A stretch of DNA of 64,000 nucleotides from Alphaproteobacteria bacterium. Its GTDB lineage: Bacteria; Pseudomonadota; Alphaproteobacteria; Geminicoccales; Geminicoccaceae. The stretch lies in NCBI GenBank assembly GCA_026982705.1, contig JALSGP010000006.1, positions 37,349 through 101,348 on the forward strand, given 5' to 3'. Shown here piece after piece: positions 29,024-38,216 of this stretch. The first letter of the stretch is position 1. Each line of letters opens with the position of its first letter. A program made the translations under genes and the position numbers. The notes below the pieces were generated by a model that did not search any database, was not told the origin of the DNA, and saw nothing but the letters and a program-made list of their open reading frames with translations.

Positions 29024-29586
29024 GGCGGCAGGCGGTGGCCGGGGTGGACGAGGTGGGCCGCGGGGCGCTGGCCGGGCCGGTGGTGGTCTGTGCCGTGGTG
29101 CTGGAGCGAATCCCCGACGGCCTCGCCGATTCCAAGGCCCTGAGCGAGGCGCGCCGGCTCGCCCTGGTGCCGGCCATCCTCGCCTGTGGTCGGGTGGCCC
29201 TGGCCGCCGCCCCGGCGCGGGAGGTGGATCGCCTCGACGTGCTGCGCGCCTCCCTCGCCGCCATGGCGCGGGCGGTGCGCCGGCTGTCGCCGCCACCGGT
29301 GCGGGTGCTGGTGGACGGGCGCGAGGTGCCGGAGCTGGACCTGCCGGTGGAGGGAGTGGTGGGCGGCGATCGCACGGTGCCGGAGATCCAGGCCGCCTCC
29401 ATCGTCGCCAAGACGGTGCGCGACCGCCTCATGCGCCGTCTCCACCGGCGCTATCCGGACTACGGCTTCCTCACCAACGTGGGCTATCCCACGGCCCGCC
29501 ATCTGGAGGCGCTGCGCCGCCTCGGCCCCACGCCCCACCACCGGCTGAGCTTCGCGCCGGTGCGGGCGGTGCTGGGGCGGCGCTGA
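29020..29586 (+). CDS. rnhB: Ribonuclease HII
   Basis: RNase HII removes ribonucleotides embedded in DNA. The first acidic pair is in AGVDEVGRGALAGPVV near residue 8. LVDGREVPELD and VGGDRTVPEIQAASIVAKTVRD supply the rest of the active site, and YGFLTNVGYPTARH closes the fold. The length of 188 residues is normal. The start overlaps the asparaginase stop. The last 116 bp are antisense to the 3' end of galE. Confidence 0.95.
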   Translation: MRRQAVAGVDEVGRGALAGPVVVCAVVLERIPDGLADSKALSEARRLALVPAILACGRVALAAAPAREVDRLDVLRASLAAMARAVRRLSPPPVRVLVDGREVPELDLPVEGVVGGDRTVPEIQAASIVAKTVRDRLMRRLHRRYPDYGFLTNVGYPTARHLEALRRLGPTPHHRLSFAPVRAVLGRR

Positions 29587-30625
29587 GCGTCCCCTGCGCG
29601 GGTGCCGGCTCGAAGCCGACGCCGGCCGGTGCCGGCACGCCGGCGAGACGGGCCTCCCAGGCGAGGGCGTGGCGGACGATGGTCTCGAGGTCGTCCCAGC
29701 GCGGGCGCCAGGAGAAGCGGCGCCGCAGCCGGTCGGTGGCCGCCACCAGCTCGGCCACGTCGCCGGGCCGGCGGGGCGCCGTCACCACCGGCAGCGGCCG
29801 CCCCGCCACCCGCTCCACCGCCGCCACCACCTCCCGCACCGAGAAGCCGCGGCCGTAGCCGCAGTTGACCAGCACGTCCTCGCCGCCGGCCAGCAGGTGT
29901 TCCAGCAGCAGGCGGTGGAGGGCGGCGAGATCGGCCACGTGGATGTAATCGCGTACGCCGGTGCCGTCGCGGGTGGGCCAGTCGGTGCCGAAGACGGCGA
30001 GGGAGGGCTGCAGGCCGAGGGCGGTGCGGCAGGCGACCCGGATCAGATGGTGGGCGTCGGAGGCCGTCGGCCCGCAGCGCCCCCGCGGATCGGCCCCGGC
30101 CACGTTGAAATAGCGCAGGATGCCGTAGCGCGGTCCGCCGGCCGCCCTGGCGTCGAGGATGGTGCGTTCGGCCATGGCCTTGGAGGCACCGTAGGGATTG
30201 GCCGGCGCCACCGGCATCTCCTCGTGGACGGGACCGGCGCGCACCTCCCCGTAGACGGCGGCGGTGGAGGAGAAGACCAGCGCCTCGACGCCGGCCGCCG
30301 TGCAGGCCTCCAGCAGCCGCAGCGTGCCCGTGACGTTGTTGTCGTAGTAGCCCAGCGGATCCCGGACGCTCTCGGGAACCGAGATGGAGGCGGCCATGTG
30401 CACCACCGCCCGCACCCGGCAGGCCTCCAGCACGTCGGCCAGGAGCTCGCGGTCGCGCACGTCCCCCACCACCACCCGGAAGCGCTCGTGGACGGGCAGC
30501 AGCCGACCGTGGGAGAGATCGTCCAGGATCACCACCCGGTGGCCGTGGTCGGCCAGTTCCAGGGCGACCTGGGTGCCGATGTAGCCGGCACCGCCGGTGA
30601 CGAGTATCGTGTCCGGAGAATCCAT
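29471..30625 (-). CDS. galE: UDP-glucose 4-epimerase
   Basis: GalE interconverts UDP-glucose and UDP-galactose for surface polysaccharides. The NAD site is LVTGGAGYIGTQVALEL, the catalytic Ser/Thr are in VFSSTAAVYGE, and Tyr/Lys are in PYGASKAMAER; RYFNVAGADP and GTGVRDYIHVADLA complete the fold. The protein is 384 residues, about 45 longer than usual: the Ala/Pro/Gly tail runs on without a stop and overlaps rnhB. ATG 30625 matches the family. Confidence 0.93.
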   Translation of the reverse strand: MDSPDTILVTGGAGYIGTQVALELADHGHRVVILDDLSHGRLLPVHERFRVVVGDVRDRELLADVLEACRVRAVVHMAASISVPESVRDPLGYYDNNVTGTLRLLEACTAAGVEALVFSSTAAVYGEVRAGPVHEEMPVAPANPYGASKAMAERTILDARAAGGPRYGILRYFNVAGADPRGRCGPTASDAHHLIRVACRTALGLQPSLAVFGTDWPTRDGTGVRDYIHVADLAALHRLLLEHLLAGGEDVLVNCGYGRGFSVREVVAAVERVAGRPLPVVTAPRRPGDVAELVAATDRLRRRFSWRPRWDDLETIVRHALAWEARLAGVPAPAGVGFEPAPAQGTLSAAPAPPAPARSSAGGGAWGRGGAAPPDGGPWDSPRW

Positions 30626-30723
30626 CACCCGCACTCCACCCGAGAGGAACCGTCGTCCGTTCCGTGGACGCCCGCGGCCCTCGTGGCAAGGCGCCATCCG
30701 GGCGCGCGGTACCGGAAAGTGTC

Positions 30724-31788
30724 TCACGCCCGCGCGCGACGGGTGGGCATCAGCACCCAATAGTCGAAGTCCAGGAGCACTTCCGGCAGATAACGCCCCT
30801 CCCCGTCGCGCAGGGGGAAGCCGGCGGCCGGCCGGTTCTTCAGCGCCACCAGGCGCAGGCGCAGCGCGCCCACGTCGTCGCGGCCCGGCAGGACCGCCCG
30901 GTCCAGCACCTCCGACCAGGCGTAGACGGTGTCGCCCGCCACGCAGGGATTGGCGTGGGTGCCGCCGTTGACGGCGAGGATGGCGAGGGCGTTGCCGAGG
31001 CCGTTGAAGGAGAGGGCGCGGGCGAGAGAGATCACCACCCCGCCGTAGACGATGCAGCGCCCGAGGCGGCCACGCCGTTCCTGCTGGTCCTCGAAATGGA
31101 CGCGGGCGGTGTTCTGGTAGAGACGGGTGGCGAGGCGGTGCTCGCTCTCCATCACGCCCATGCCGTCCACATGGTCGATGCGCTCGCCCACCTCGAAGTC
31201 CTCGAAGAACCAGGGCGAGCCGGTCTCGGCGGGATCGACCCGCACCGGCCCCAGCTCCTCCGGCACCACCAGCCGCTCCGGCGGCACCGCCGGCGCCAGC
31301 TCCGGCACCCGCGGCGCGGGGGCCGGCGCCCCCTCGTCGCGCTTGCGCACCAGCACCCAGCGCACGTACTCCAGCACGGGCTCGTCCCGCTGATTGCGGG
31401 CGGTGGTGCGCACCCACACGATGCCGGTGCGGCGGTTGCGGGTCTCGCGCAGGCCGATCACCCGCGAGCGGACCGAGAGCGTGTCCCCGGGCCACACCCG
31501 CCGCAGGAAGCGGCCCTCGGCATAGCCGAGATTGGCCACCGCGTTGCGGGAGACGTCGGGGACCGTCTTGCCGAAGACCACGTGGAAGACCAGCAGGTCC
31601 TCGAGCGGCGTGGTGGGATAGCCGAGGGCGCGGGCTAAGGGCTCGCTGCAGTGCACCGGAAAGCGCGAACCCGTGAGGGCCAGATAGAGGGTGGCATCCG
31701 AGTGGCGCAGGGTGCGCGGTGTGGCGTGAACGATCTCCTCGTCGAGCCGGAAGTCCTCGAAGAAGCGGCCGGCCGCCCCCTTGTCCAT
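30724..31788 (-). CDS. Mesaconyl-CoA hydratase (two MaoC-like domains)
   Basis: The enzyme hydrates mesaconyl-C1-CoA to beta-methylmalyl-CoA in the ethylmalonyl-CoA pathway, which replaces the glyoxylate shunt in many alphaproteobacteria. The 354 residues carry two hot-dog (MaoC) domains: EDFRLDEEIVHATPRTL with HVVFGKTVPDVS, then EDFEVGERIDHVDG with TRLYQNTARVHFEDQ and CIVYGGVVISLARALSF. The pattern matches Rhodobacter mesaconyl-CoA hydratase closely as I recall it. Other pathway genes (ccr, ecm) are not in the window. Confidence 0.85.
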   Translation of the reverse strand: MDKGAAGRFFEDFRLDEEIVHATPRTLRHSDATLYLALTGSRFPVHCSEPLARALGYPTTPLEDLLVFHVVFGKTVPDVSRNAVANLGYAEGRFLRRVWPGDTLSVRSRVIGLRETRNRRTGIVWVRTTARNQRDEPVLEYVRWVLVRKRDEGAPAPAPRVPELAPAVPPERLVVPEELGPVRVDPAETGSPWFFEDFEVGERIDHVDGMGVMESEHRLATRLYQNTARVHFEDQQERRGRLGRCIVYGGVVISLARALSFNGLGNALAILAVNGGTHANPCVAGDTVYAWSEVLDRAVLPGRDDVGALRLRLVALKNRPAAGFPLRDGEGRYLPEVLLDFDYWVLMPTRRARA

Positions 31789-31950
31789 CGGCGTTCCTCT
31801 CCCCGTCCGGTTCCGACCTCCCTCTAGCATGCCGGTGGCCCCCCGCCAGGATCGGGTCGCCGCACCGCGCCGTTGTGTGGCTCCGGCGCACCCCCTACAT
31901 GGAGGAGGGACCCGCAGGCGACGGCGTCGGGGACGCGAGGGAGGAGGGTC

Positions 31951-32580
31951 ATGCGACTGCACAGTCATCCCGCTTCGCCCTTCGGGCGCAAGGTGATGGT
32001 GGCGGCCCACGAGCTGGATGTGGCGGACCGCATCGCCGTCGACTGGCGACCGGTGACGCCGGTGGCGCCCAATGCCGCGGTGGTGGCCGACAATCCCCTC
32101 GGCAAGCTGCCCACGCTGGTGCTGGACGACGGCCGCGCCCTCTTCGATTCGCGGGTGATCTGCGAATATCTCGACGACCTCGCCGGCGGCGGACGGCTGT
32201 TCCCGCGCGATCCCGGGGTACGCATGCGGGCGCTGCGGCTGCAGGCGCTGGGCGACGGCATCATGGAGGCGGCCGTGCTCGCCCGCTACGAGACGGTGCT
32301 GCGGCCCGAGGAACTGCGCTGGCAGGCGTGGATCGAGCATCAGAAGCTCAAGGTCGCCCGCGCCCTCGACTGGCTGGAGGAGCGCGTGGAGGAGCTGCCG
32401 GCGGAGGGTGTGGACATCGGCGCCGTCACCGTGGGCTGCGCCCTGGGCTATCTCGACTTCCGCTTCGGCGCCGACCGCTGGCGCGAGGGGCGGCCGCGGC
32501 TCGCCGCCTGGTACGAGCGCTTCGCCGCCCGCCCCTCCATGGCGGCCACGCGTCCGCACGATCTCGAGAAGGCGGCCTGA
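31951..32580 (+). CDS. Glutathione S-transferase family protein
   Basis: This 209-residue protein has an N-terminal thioredoxin-like domain (HSHPASPFGRKVMVAAHEL; LGKLPTLVLDDGRALFDS) and an all-helical C-terminal domain from about residue 85. The Ser in PASPFGRK is a likely glutathione-activating residue. The substrate is unknown. ATG 31951 follows GGAGGAGGG. It is divergent from the mesaconyl-CoA hydratase gene. Confidence 0.88.
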   Translation: MRLHSHPASPFGRKVMVAAHELDVADRIAVDWRPVTPVAPNAAVVADNPLGKLPTLVLDDGRALFDSRVICEYLDDLAGGGRLFPRDPGVRMRALRLQALGDGIMEAAVLARYETVLRPEELRWQAWIEHQKLKVARALDWLEERVEELPAEGVDIGAVTVGCALGYLDFRFGADRWREGRPRLAAWYERFAARPSMAATRPHDLEKAA

Positions 32581-32909
32581 GGGACTCCGGACCGTCCCAC
32601 GGCGGCCCGGTCGCGGCTCCCCGTGATCCTGCGGTGCGGAAACGACGGCCGCGGGCGCCGGCGGCAGCCCGCGCGGTGCTGCCCGACCTCGGCGGCCGAG
32701 GCGTGGGCAGCGGAGGATGGTGCGGTGCGAAAAGGTCTGGTCTTTGCACGCAATTCGTGTTAAAAACCGGCCAGCGGGTCGGCGCCCGGACGGATCCGGT
32801 GCCGGCCCTCCGTTCGATCGCCACCGTGGCGCTCGGGCAATCACGTGGGGTGAGTCGGGAGGAGGCCGTCCCCGGGGAGGGGCGGTGCATCGTCGGGAGA
32901 GCGAGGAGG
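32581..32909. other. Non-coding leader between GST gene and carD
   Basis: No gene is visible in this 329-bp gap. An AT-rich island at 32730-32766 includes CACG-N5-CGTG (32747-32759) followed by TTAAAAA, and is the likely carD promoter region. If so, the 5' leader is about 140 nt. Confidence 0.5.
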
Positions 32910-33410
32910 ATGGCCAGCAAGCTCGCCTTCGCAGCGGGTGACTATGTGGTGTATCCTTCGCACGGCGTCGGCCGGGTCATCGGCATCGAGAAGGAGACCA
33001 TCGCCGGCGTGGAACTCGAGATGTACGTCGTGCGGTTCGAGAACGAGCGGCTGACGCTGCGCGTGCCGGTGGACAAGGCGCCCCGCTCGGGCATGCGCAA
33101 GCTCAGCTCGCGCGAGAAGATCCGCTCGGCGCTGGAGACCCTCAAGACCCGCATCCGGCCGCGCCGCCACATCATGTGGAGCCGCCGGGCCCAGGAATAC
33201 GAGGCCAAGATCAACTCCGGCGATCCCGTCGCCATCGCCGAGGTGGTGCGGGAACTCTACCGCAAGGACGACTCCGAACAGTCCTACAGCGAGCGGGTGA
33301 TGTACAAGGCTGCGCTGGAACGGCTCGCCCGCGAGCTCGCCGCCATCGAGAAGGTGGACGAGGCGGAGGCCACCCGCCGCCTCGAGGAGGTGCTGGCCAG
33401 GGCGGCCTGA
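32910..33410 (+). CDS. carD: CarD/CdnL family RNA-polymerase-binding regulator
   Basis: CarD-type proteins bind the RNA polymerase beta subunit and stabilise open complexes at rRNA and housekeeping promoters. The 166 residues have the N-terminal Tudor-like interaction domain (DYVVYPSHGVGRVIGIEKE, VPVDKAPRSGMRKLSS) and a C-terminal helical DNA-contact domain (MWSRRAQEYEAKINSGDPV, YKAALERLARELAAIE). The length is standard for alphaproteobacteria. The ATG follows GAGGAG. A strong terminator lies 25 bp after the stop. Confidence 0.94.
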   Translation: MASKLAFAAGDYVVYPSHGVGRVIGIEKETIAGVELEMYVVRFENERLTLRVPVDKAPRSGMRKLSSREKIRSALETLKTRIRPRRHIMWSRRAQEYEAKINSGDPVAIAEVVRELYRKDDSEQSYSERVMYKAALERLARELAAIEKVDEAEATRRLEEVLARAA

Positions 33411-33434
33411 CGGGCCGTCGCATCCACGGCGACC

Positions 33435-33455
33435 GGGGCGGGCACGGCCCGCCCC
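33435..33455 (+). terminator. Hairpin terminator after carD
   Basis: GGGGCGGGC and GCCCGCCCC form a perfect 9-bp stem with a 3-nt loop, 25 bp after the carD stop. A T-tract is lacking, as is common in GC-rich genomes. Confidence 0.6.
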
Positions 33456-34388
33456 GTCACCGTCGGCGGTCACGCCGTCCCGGTGCCGCCGCCGGAGGCG
33501 TCCGAGGGCGGGGATGCCGGCTCCTCGAAGGCACCGCGGAACGTCCGTCCACGGCGGGAGTCCCGTCCGGGGACGGGACGGGACTCCGGCGGACCCTCGC
33601 GTCGGCCCGCGCGGCGGCGGGCGCGCGGAAGGCGCGATGGGGAAGCTCCCCAAGGGGGTCCCGCCCACGGCGAAGGACACGGTACCACGGCTGCGCGGTT
33701 CGCGACGATTTCGGCCGCCGTTCCCTCCAGCGCCGGTCCCCGTGTCACCGGGGACGGACCGCCCGCGGGGATCCGGATGCTCCCGGCCCACGATCCTCCG
33801 GCGGGACCGCCCCGCGTGACGGCCCGTGGCCGCGGCGGCAGGACGCGGATCCGAGACCGGCTCCGGGATGTCGGCCCCGTCCCGGCCGTGCCGCCGGGAA
33901 TCCCGCGGGAGCGGCGGACCCGGGCGCCCCGGTGGAGATCGCGGCGGTGCCGGCTCCGCGAACACCGACACCACTGCGGGTGCTCCGGGATCCTTCTCGC
34001 CCGGAGGTCCCCGATGCGGGGCGCCATCGTTCGGCTCGGCTGCCTCGTCGGCCCGGTGCGGGCCGGTGAGGTGACGGCGCCGGAGGGATGCACGGGGGGC
34101 GCGACCCCGTGGGCGCCGTCGCCCGCACCGGATGGCGCCGTGGAACCGGCCGTGCCGCCGGCTTCCCGCGCCGGGGCGGCAAGGTCGCCGTGGGCCGCTC
34201 CGCCACGGTGGTCGTGGCCGCGAGACGGGCGGGCCCATACGGGTCCCCGGCGCGCCCCCGCGAGGCGTGGTCGCGGGCCCGCAGCGCGGCGGGGATGGTC
34301 CGGCGGTCCGTCGCCACCCGGGAGGTTCCACCCCTTGATCGTCGTGGCCGCCGTGGTGACATGGAAAGGCGAGCGGGGAGGAGGGACC
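33456..34388. other. Hairpin-rich non-coding stretch
   Basis: I see no convincing gene in these 930 bp; the open frames are low-complexity Arg/Pro/Gly/Ala. Two strong stem-loops stand out: a perfect 12-bp stem GGAGTCCCGTCC with a 7-nt loop (33557-33587), and GTCCCCG-N6-CGGGGAC (33736-33755). A third, GGGGA-N3-TCCCC, lies near 33640. The stretch may encode structured RNA or be decayed sequence; no 61-bp periodicity like that at 35.5-37.5 kb is clear. Confidence 0.5.
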
Positions 34389-35189
34389 GTGGGCGTCGTC
34401 GAGTCCGTGCGGGCCCCTGCCGTGGCGGGCCGTTTCTATCCGGCGGAGGCGGCGGAACTGGTCCGCACCGTCGAGGCGCTGCTGGATGCCGCGCCCGCCA
34501 TGGCGCTGCCGGGGCCACCGCGGGCCCTGATCGTCCCGCACGCCGGCTATGCCTTCTCCGGCCCGGTGGCGGCGGCCGCCTTCCGGGCGCTGGCCCCGTG
34601 GCTGGGAAACTATCGTCGGGTGCTGCTCATCGGCCCCGCCCACCATGTGCCGGTGGTCGGGCTGGCCCTGGCGCCCCATGCCGCCTTCGCCACGCCGCTC
34701 GGGCTCGTGCGGGTGGACCGCGAGGGCGGCGAACGGCTGCTGGCGCGCTGCGCCGGTCTCTGCGTGCACGCCCGGCCCCACGCCCCGGAGCACGCGCTGG
34801 AGGTGGAGCTGCCCTTCCTGCAGGTGCTGGGAGCGGAGGCCCGCATCCTGCCGGTGCTGGTGGGCGGCAGCGACGACGCCGAGACGGCGGAGGTGCTGGA
34901 GGCGGCTTGGGACGCGGAAACGCTGGTGCTGGTGAGCTCCGATCTCTCCCACTATGAGCCGCTGGACCGCGCCCGTGCCCACGACGCCGCCACCGCCGCC
35001 GCCATCGAGGCCCTCGATCCGCGTCCGGTGGGACCCGCCGAGGCCTGCGGCTATCGCGCCATCCGCGCGCTGCTGCCGCTCGCCCGCGCCCGCGGTCTCA
35101 CGGCCCACCGGCTGGCGCTGGCCACCAGCGCCGATGCCGGCGGCTCGTCCGCATCCGTGGTGGGCTACGGCGCCTGGGCCTTCTGCTGA
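34389..35189 (+). CDS. MEMO family protein (AmmeMemoRadiSam system protein B-like)
   Basis: A 266-residue protein of the MEMO1/LigB-related fold, which resembles class III non-haem dioxygenases. Conserved points are VAGRFYPAEAAELV, IVPHAGYAFSGPVAA (His ligand), LIGPAHHVPVVGLAL, EHALEVELPFLQVL and VLVSSDLSHYEPL. In other genomes MEMO proteins sit beside AMMECR1 and radical-SAM partners; none is seen here. GTG 34389 is chosen for its GGGGAGGAGGG ribosome site. Its biochemical role is unresolved. Confidence 0.87.
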   Translation: MGVVESVRAPAVAGRFYPAEAAELVRTVEALLDAAPAMALPGPPRALIVPHAGYAFSGPVAAAAFRALAPWLGNYRRVLLIGPAHHVPVVGLALAPHAAFATPLGLVRVDREGGERLLARCAGLCVHARPHAPEHALEVELPFLQVLGAEARILPVLVGGSDDAETAEVLEAAWDAETLVLVSSDLSHYEPLDRARAHDAATAAAIEALDPRPVGPAEACGYRAIRALLPLARARGLTAHRLALATSADAGGSSASVVGYGAWAFC

Positions 35190-35509
35190 GGACCGGCACC
35201 GCGTGGTCCGCCGTCCCGTGCCCCGGCCCCGGGATCCGCCGGCCGGCCTCCGTCCTGCCGGGCCGTGCTGTCGGCATGGGGGGAGGAGTCCCCTTCCGGA
35301 TCGCGCCGGACGCACCGTGACCGCGGATCCCGACGCGCGTCGCCGCCCCGCACGCCACGGACGGCGCCGTGGCGGGGATCGGGGACCGCCGTGGCGACCT
35401 CGTCGGCCGGTCGCGTTCCCGGGCGCGGGCACGGTTCCGTCGCTCGCCCGGGCGTTCCGCCCCATGTCGGAGCCGGGCCGGAGCGGGAACGGAGCTGGGA
35501 TCCCGCCTC
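35190..35509. other. GC-rich flank left of the CRISPR-like array
   Basis: No gene is visible. The stretch is uniformly GC-rich and has no AT-rich leader as expected beside an active CRISPR array. A few array-like fragments (near 35418 and 35447) may be further decayed units, but their spacing is irregular. Confidence 0.4.
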
Positions 35510-37475
35510 GACCCGTCACCCGCGCACGGCTCCGTCCGCCGGACGGTCCACGGCCGCCGCGGCGCGCTCGCGTCACCCGTGGGGGCGAGGGGCCGCCCGC
35601 GCATCCGGGAACCTCCATGGAGCCCCCGCCGTCTCCCGCGCGCACGCTTCCGGCCCCGCCGGCACGCGAGCGATGAGGGACGCGCCATGTCCCGCGCGCG
35701 TCCCACGTCGCCCCGGCCTTCACGAGGGTGGGACCTCGGGCCTGCCTTCCCATGTCCCGCCCGCGTGGGTCCGCGCCGAGGGATGAGGGATCGCGCTCCT
35801 TCGAGTCCCATTCCCCGCGTGCGGGTCCGCCAAGGGGCGACACGCCCGCACCGTTTCGGAGAGCCTCTCGCGCCCACGGCTCCGGCCCGCCATGGTCGAC
35901 CATCCGTGCCGGTGTCGGACCGTCTCCCGCGCGCAGGGCGCGGCTCCCGACCCCGAGCACTCGGACGTCTCCTGCGTGCGCGCTCCCGCGCGCGCATGGC
36001 GACGCCCGGAAGCGGCGGTCGCGTCCATCCCGTTGCCGGCTCTCTCCCGCGTGCGGATGGCGACGCCTCGGGGATCCCGAGCATTGCCGGATCCTCGGGG
36101 CCCTCACCCGTGCACACGGTGTCGCCCCGCGCGAGATCGAGACGCCGCTCCACGAGGAGGGGCCTCTCCCACGCGCATGGCGTCGCCCCCGGGTGAGCCG
36201 CCCCGGCGCCGGCTGCATCCCTCTCTCCTGCGCGTACACGGCACCGTCTTCGGGGAGGACGGCCACCTTCCGACGGCCGGGGCCATCGCCGACGTACGCG
36301 CCATGACCCGCTCCGCCGGACACCGGGCATGGTCGATCCCCGGCCATCCCCTCCGGACGAGCGGGGCCCGACCACCGTCGAGGGGGCGGGCCCTCGGGGA
36401 CCGATCGCCCCCGTGCGTCCGGGATTGCTGCCGGTGGAGGACTTCGGGAGAAGGCGGGCACGGCGATCCCCTCCCATGGGCGCGGGGTTGCCGGCGACGA
36501 TGTCGTCCCTGCGCTCGCGCAGGGCCATCTCCTCCCTACGCGAGGACTCCCGCAGCTTCCGGAGCTGCGCGACCGTGCGGCTTTCGCCATCTCCGCCGTA
36601 CGTGAGGACTCCCGGCACCGGTGGCGGCTGTGGAGGGACGGCGCGACCGTCTCGCCCGTGCGTGCGGGCTTCCCTTGCGACTGGGTGGGGAGATGACCGC
36701 CCAGAGGCCGTTCCCCTGTGCGTGCGGCGTTCCCTGGCGGGAGCGCACCGGTGTCCGAGATCGGCCCGTCTCGCCCGTGCGTGCGGGGCTCCCGCCAACC
36801 GTTTCCTCGATCTTGACGATGTCTCCCCGTCTCCCCCGTAGGTGTGGGGTTCGCGAAAGCACGGGAGGCCGCCGAACAGGGCCGGCACCATCTCCGCCGT
36901 ATCTGCGGGGCTCCCCGCCGCCTCCGCGCCCGCGAGCGCCGGCCGCGGTCATCTCCCCCATCGTGCGGGGCTCCCGTGAGGGCGCGGCGGATCGAAGGTC
37001 CAGCTCCATCTCTCCCTTGCGGACGGGGTTCCCTGCATTCGGCGTGTCGCCGGTCACGGGATCGCCCTTTCATCCATAGGTGCGGGGCTTCCTCCGAAGC
37101 GGGTCGATGCGGTCTACGGCGCCGCCCCTCTTCCCTGCGGGTTCGGGGATCTCCGACGGCGGGGCGGTGGACGCCGCCCGGTCGGAGCCTCTTCCCTACG
37201 GATACGGATGCGGGGATCCCTGGTGGCCATGGCGGAGCGCACCGCCGCCATCAGCCTCTTCCCCGCGGGTGCGGGGATCCCTGCCCGTCGTCGTGAGGGG
37301 CCTCATCCACGCCACCATCTTCATCCCTGAGGGTACGGGGATCCCCCAAGTCAGGCTCCGAGGCATCGCCGCACCGGACCATCTTCTCCACGGGTGCGGG
37401 GCTTCCCCGTGGTGCGTGACTGGATGCCCGGCTCGGCGCAGATCGTCTTTACGGGTGCGGGGCTCCCCCGTCCCG
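35510..37475. CRISPR. Degenerate type I-E-like CRISPR array, about 33 units of ~61 bp
   Basis: About 33 repeat-like blocks recur at a mean of 60.3 bp, as expected for a 29-bp repeat plus 32-bp spacer. The best copies are at the right: TTCCCCGCGGGTGCGGGGAT (37259-37278), GGGTACGGGG (37331), ACGGGTGCGGGGCT (37391) and ACGGGTGCGGGGCT (37452). These resemble the I-E repeat with its CCCCGC/GCGGGG stem. Leftward the repeat drifts: GTGCGTGCGGGGCTCCC near 36780, ATGGCGACGCC near 36000, CGCGCACG near 35640. Neighbours share variants. The intervening ~32 bp are unique as far as I can see. No cas1/cas2/Cascade genes, and no AT-rich leader at either end. The 260 bp to the right hold no gene. Confidence 0.72.
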
Positions 37476-37735
37476 GACCTGACCGGGATCGAGCCGTCGC
37501 CGGGACCCCGACGCCACCCCGCCAGCGGAGCGACCGCGGAGGATCTGTGGCGTCGGGGGCCTCGCCGTCCTCGACATCGCTCCCACCATGGTCGACCTCG
37601 TCGACGCGACCGTGGCCGGCCCCGCCCTCGATCCGGCCCTTCGCCTTCGTGACCGATCCCGGGGCTGCGGCGCGCCCCGCCGCCGACCCCGCCACCGTCC
37701 ACGGCCGCAGCGGCAGGCCGCGGCCGCCGGTGCCC

Positions 37736-38173
37736 TCATGGCGCCGGCTCCGGTTCGAGGGCCCGCTCCAGCTTCGCCGTCTCCACCGCCGCCCGCAGCT
37801 CCACCTCCGCCAGCACCCGCGCGAGTTCGGGATCCTCGAGCCCCTCCACCCGCTCCTCCAGCAGCCGGCGGAGACGGGCGCAGAGGCCGGCGGGGACATG
37901 GCCGTCCAGCAGGCCACGGCGCAGCTCGTCCAGGAGATCCAGCAGCCGCTCGCCGCGCCGGATCGCGCGCCGGCGCCGCTCGCCGACCGGCTCCACCGCG
38001 TCCAGCTGCTGGGCCGCCAGCACCGCGTTCAGGGAGGTGAGCACCGCGGGGCCGGCGGCGCGGGGCACCGTCGCGGGGGAAGGGCCGGTCGCCCGGGCCG
38101 GAGAGGCGGATCCGCGCAGCGCCGGCCGGGCGGCGAGGGGGAGGGGGCGCGGGATGGCACCGTCGATCCGCAT
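37736..38173 (-). CDS. fliX: Flagellar assembly regulator FliX
   Basis: In Caulobacter FliX couples assembly of early flagellar structures to the sigma-54 activator FlbD. The 145 residues have a disordered Pro/Ala N-terminus and a helical C-terminal core (RGERLLDLLDELRRGLL; CARLRRLLEERVEGLEDPEL; VLAEVELRAAVETAKL) typical of FliX. ATG 38173 is chosen for a GAGGAG 9 nt upstream; an ATG at 38194 has its purine run too close. It is divergent from flgI, as in Caulobacter. A CtrA-like box precedes it. Confidence 0.85.
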   Translation of the reverse strand: MRIDGAIPRPLPLAARPALRGSASPARATGPSPATVPRAAGPAVLTSLNAVLAAQQLDAVEPVGERRRRAIRRGERLLDLLDELRRGLLDGHVPAGLCARLRRLLEERVEGLEDPELARVLAEVELRAAVETAKLERALEPEPAP

Positions 38174-38216
38174 GACCGCCGACTCCTCGTCCATCTCCCT
38201 CTCTAGCGGACAAATC

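Noticed and set aside
33470..34093. A 207-codon minus-strand frame in the hairpin-rich gap
   Set aside because: Composition is Arg/Pro/Gly dominated, and it contains both arms of the long hairpins, which would be odd for a coding region.
35369..37079. Open frames of 100-600 codons across the CRISPR-like array
   Set aside because: They cross 61-bp units, which is not a multiple of three, and give Arg/Pro/Gly-rich sequence with no protein repeat. They are by-products of low stop frequency.
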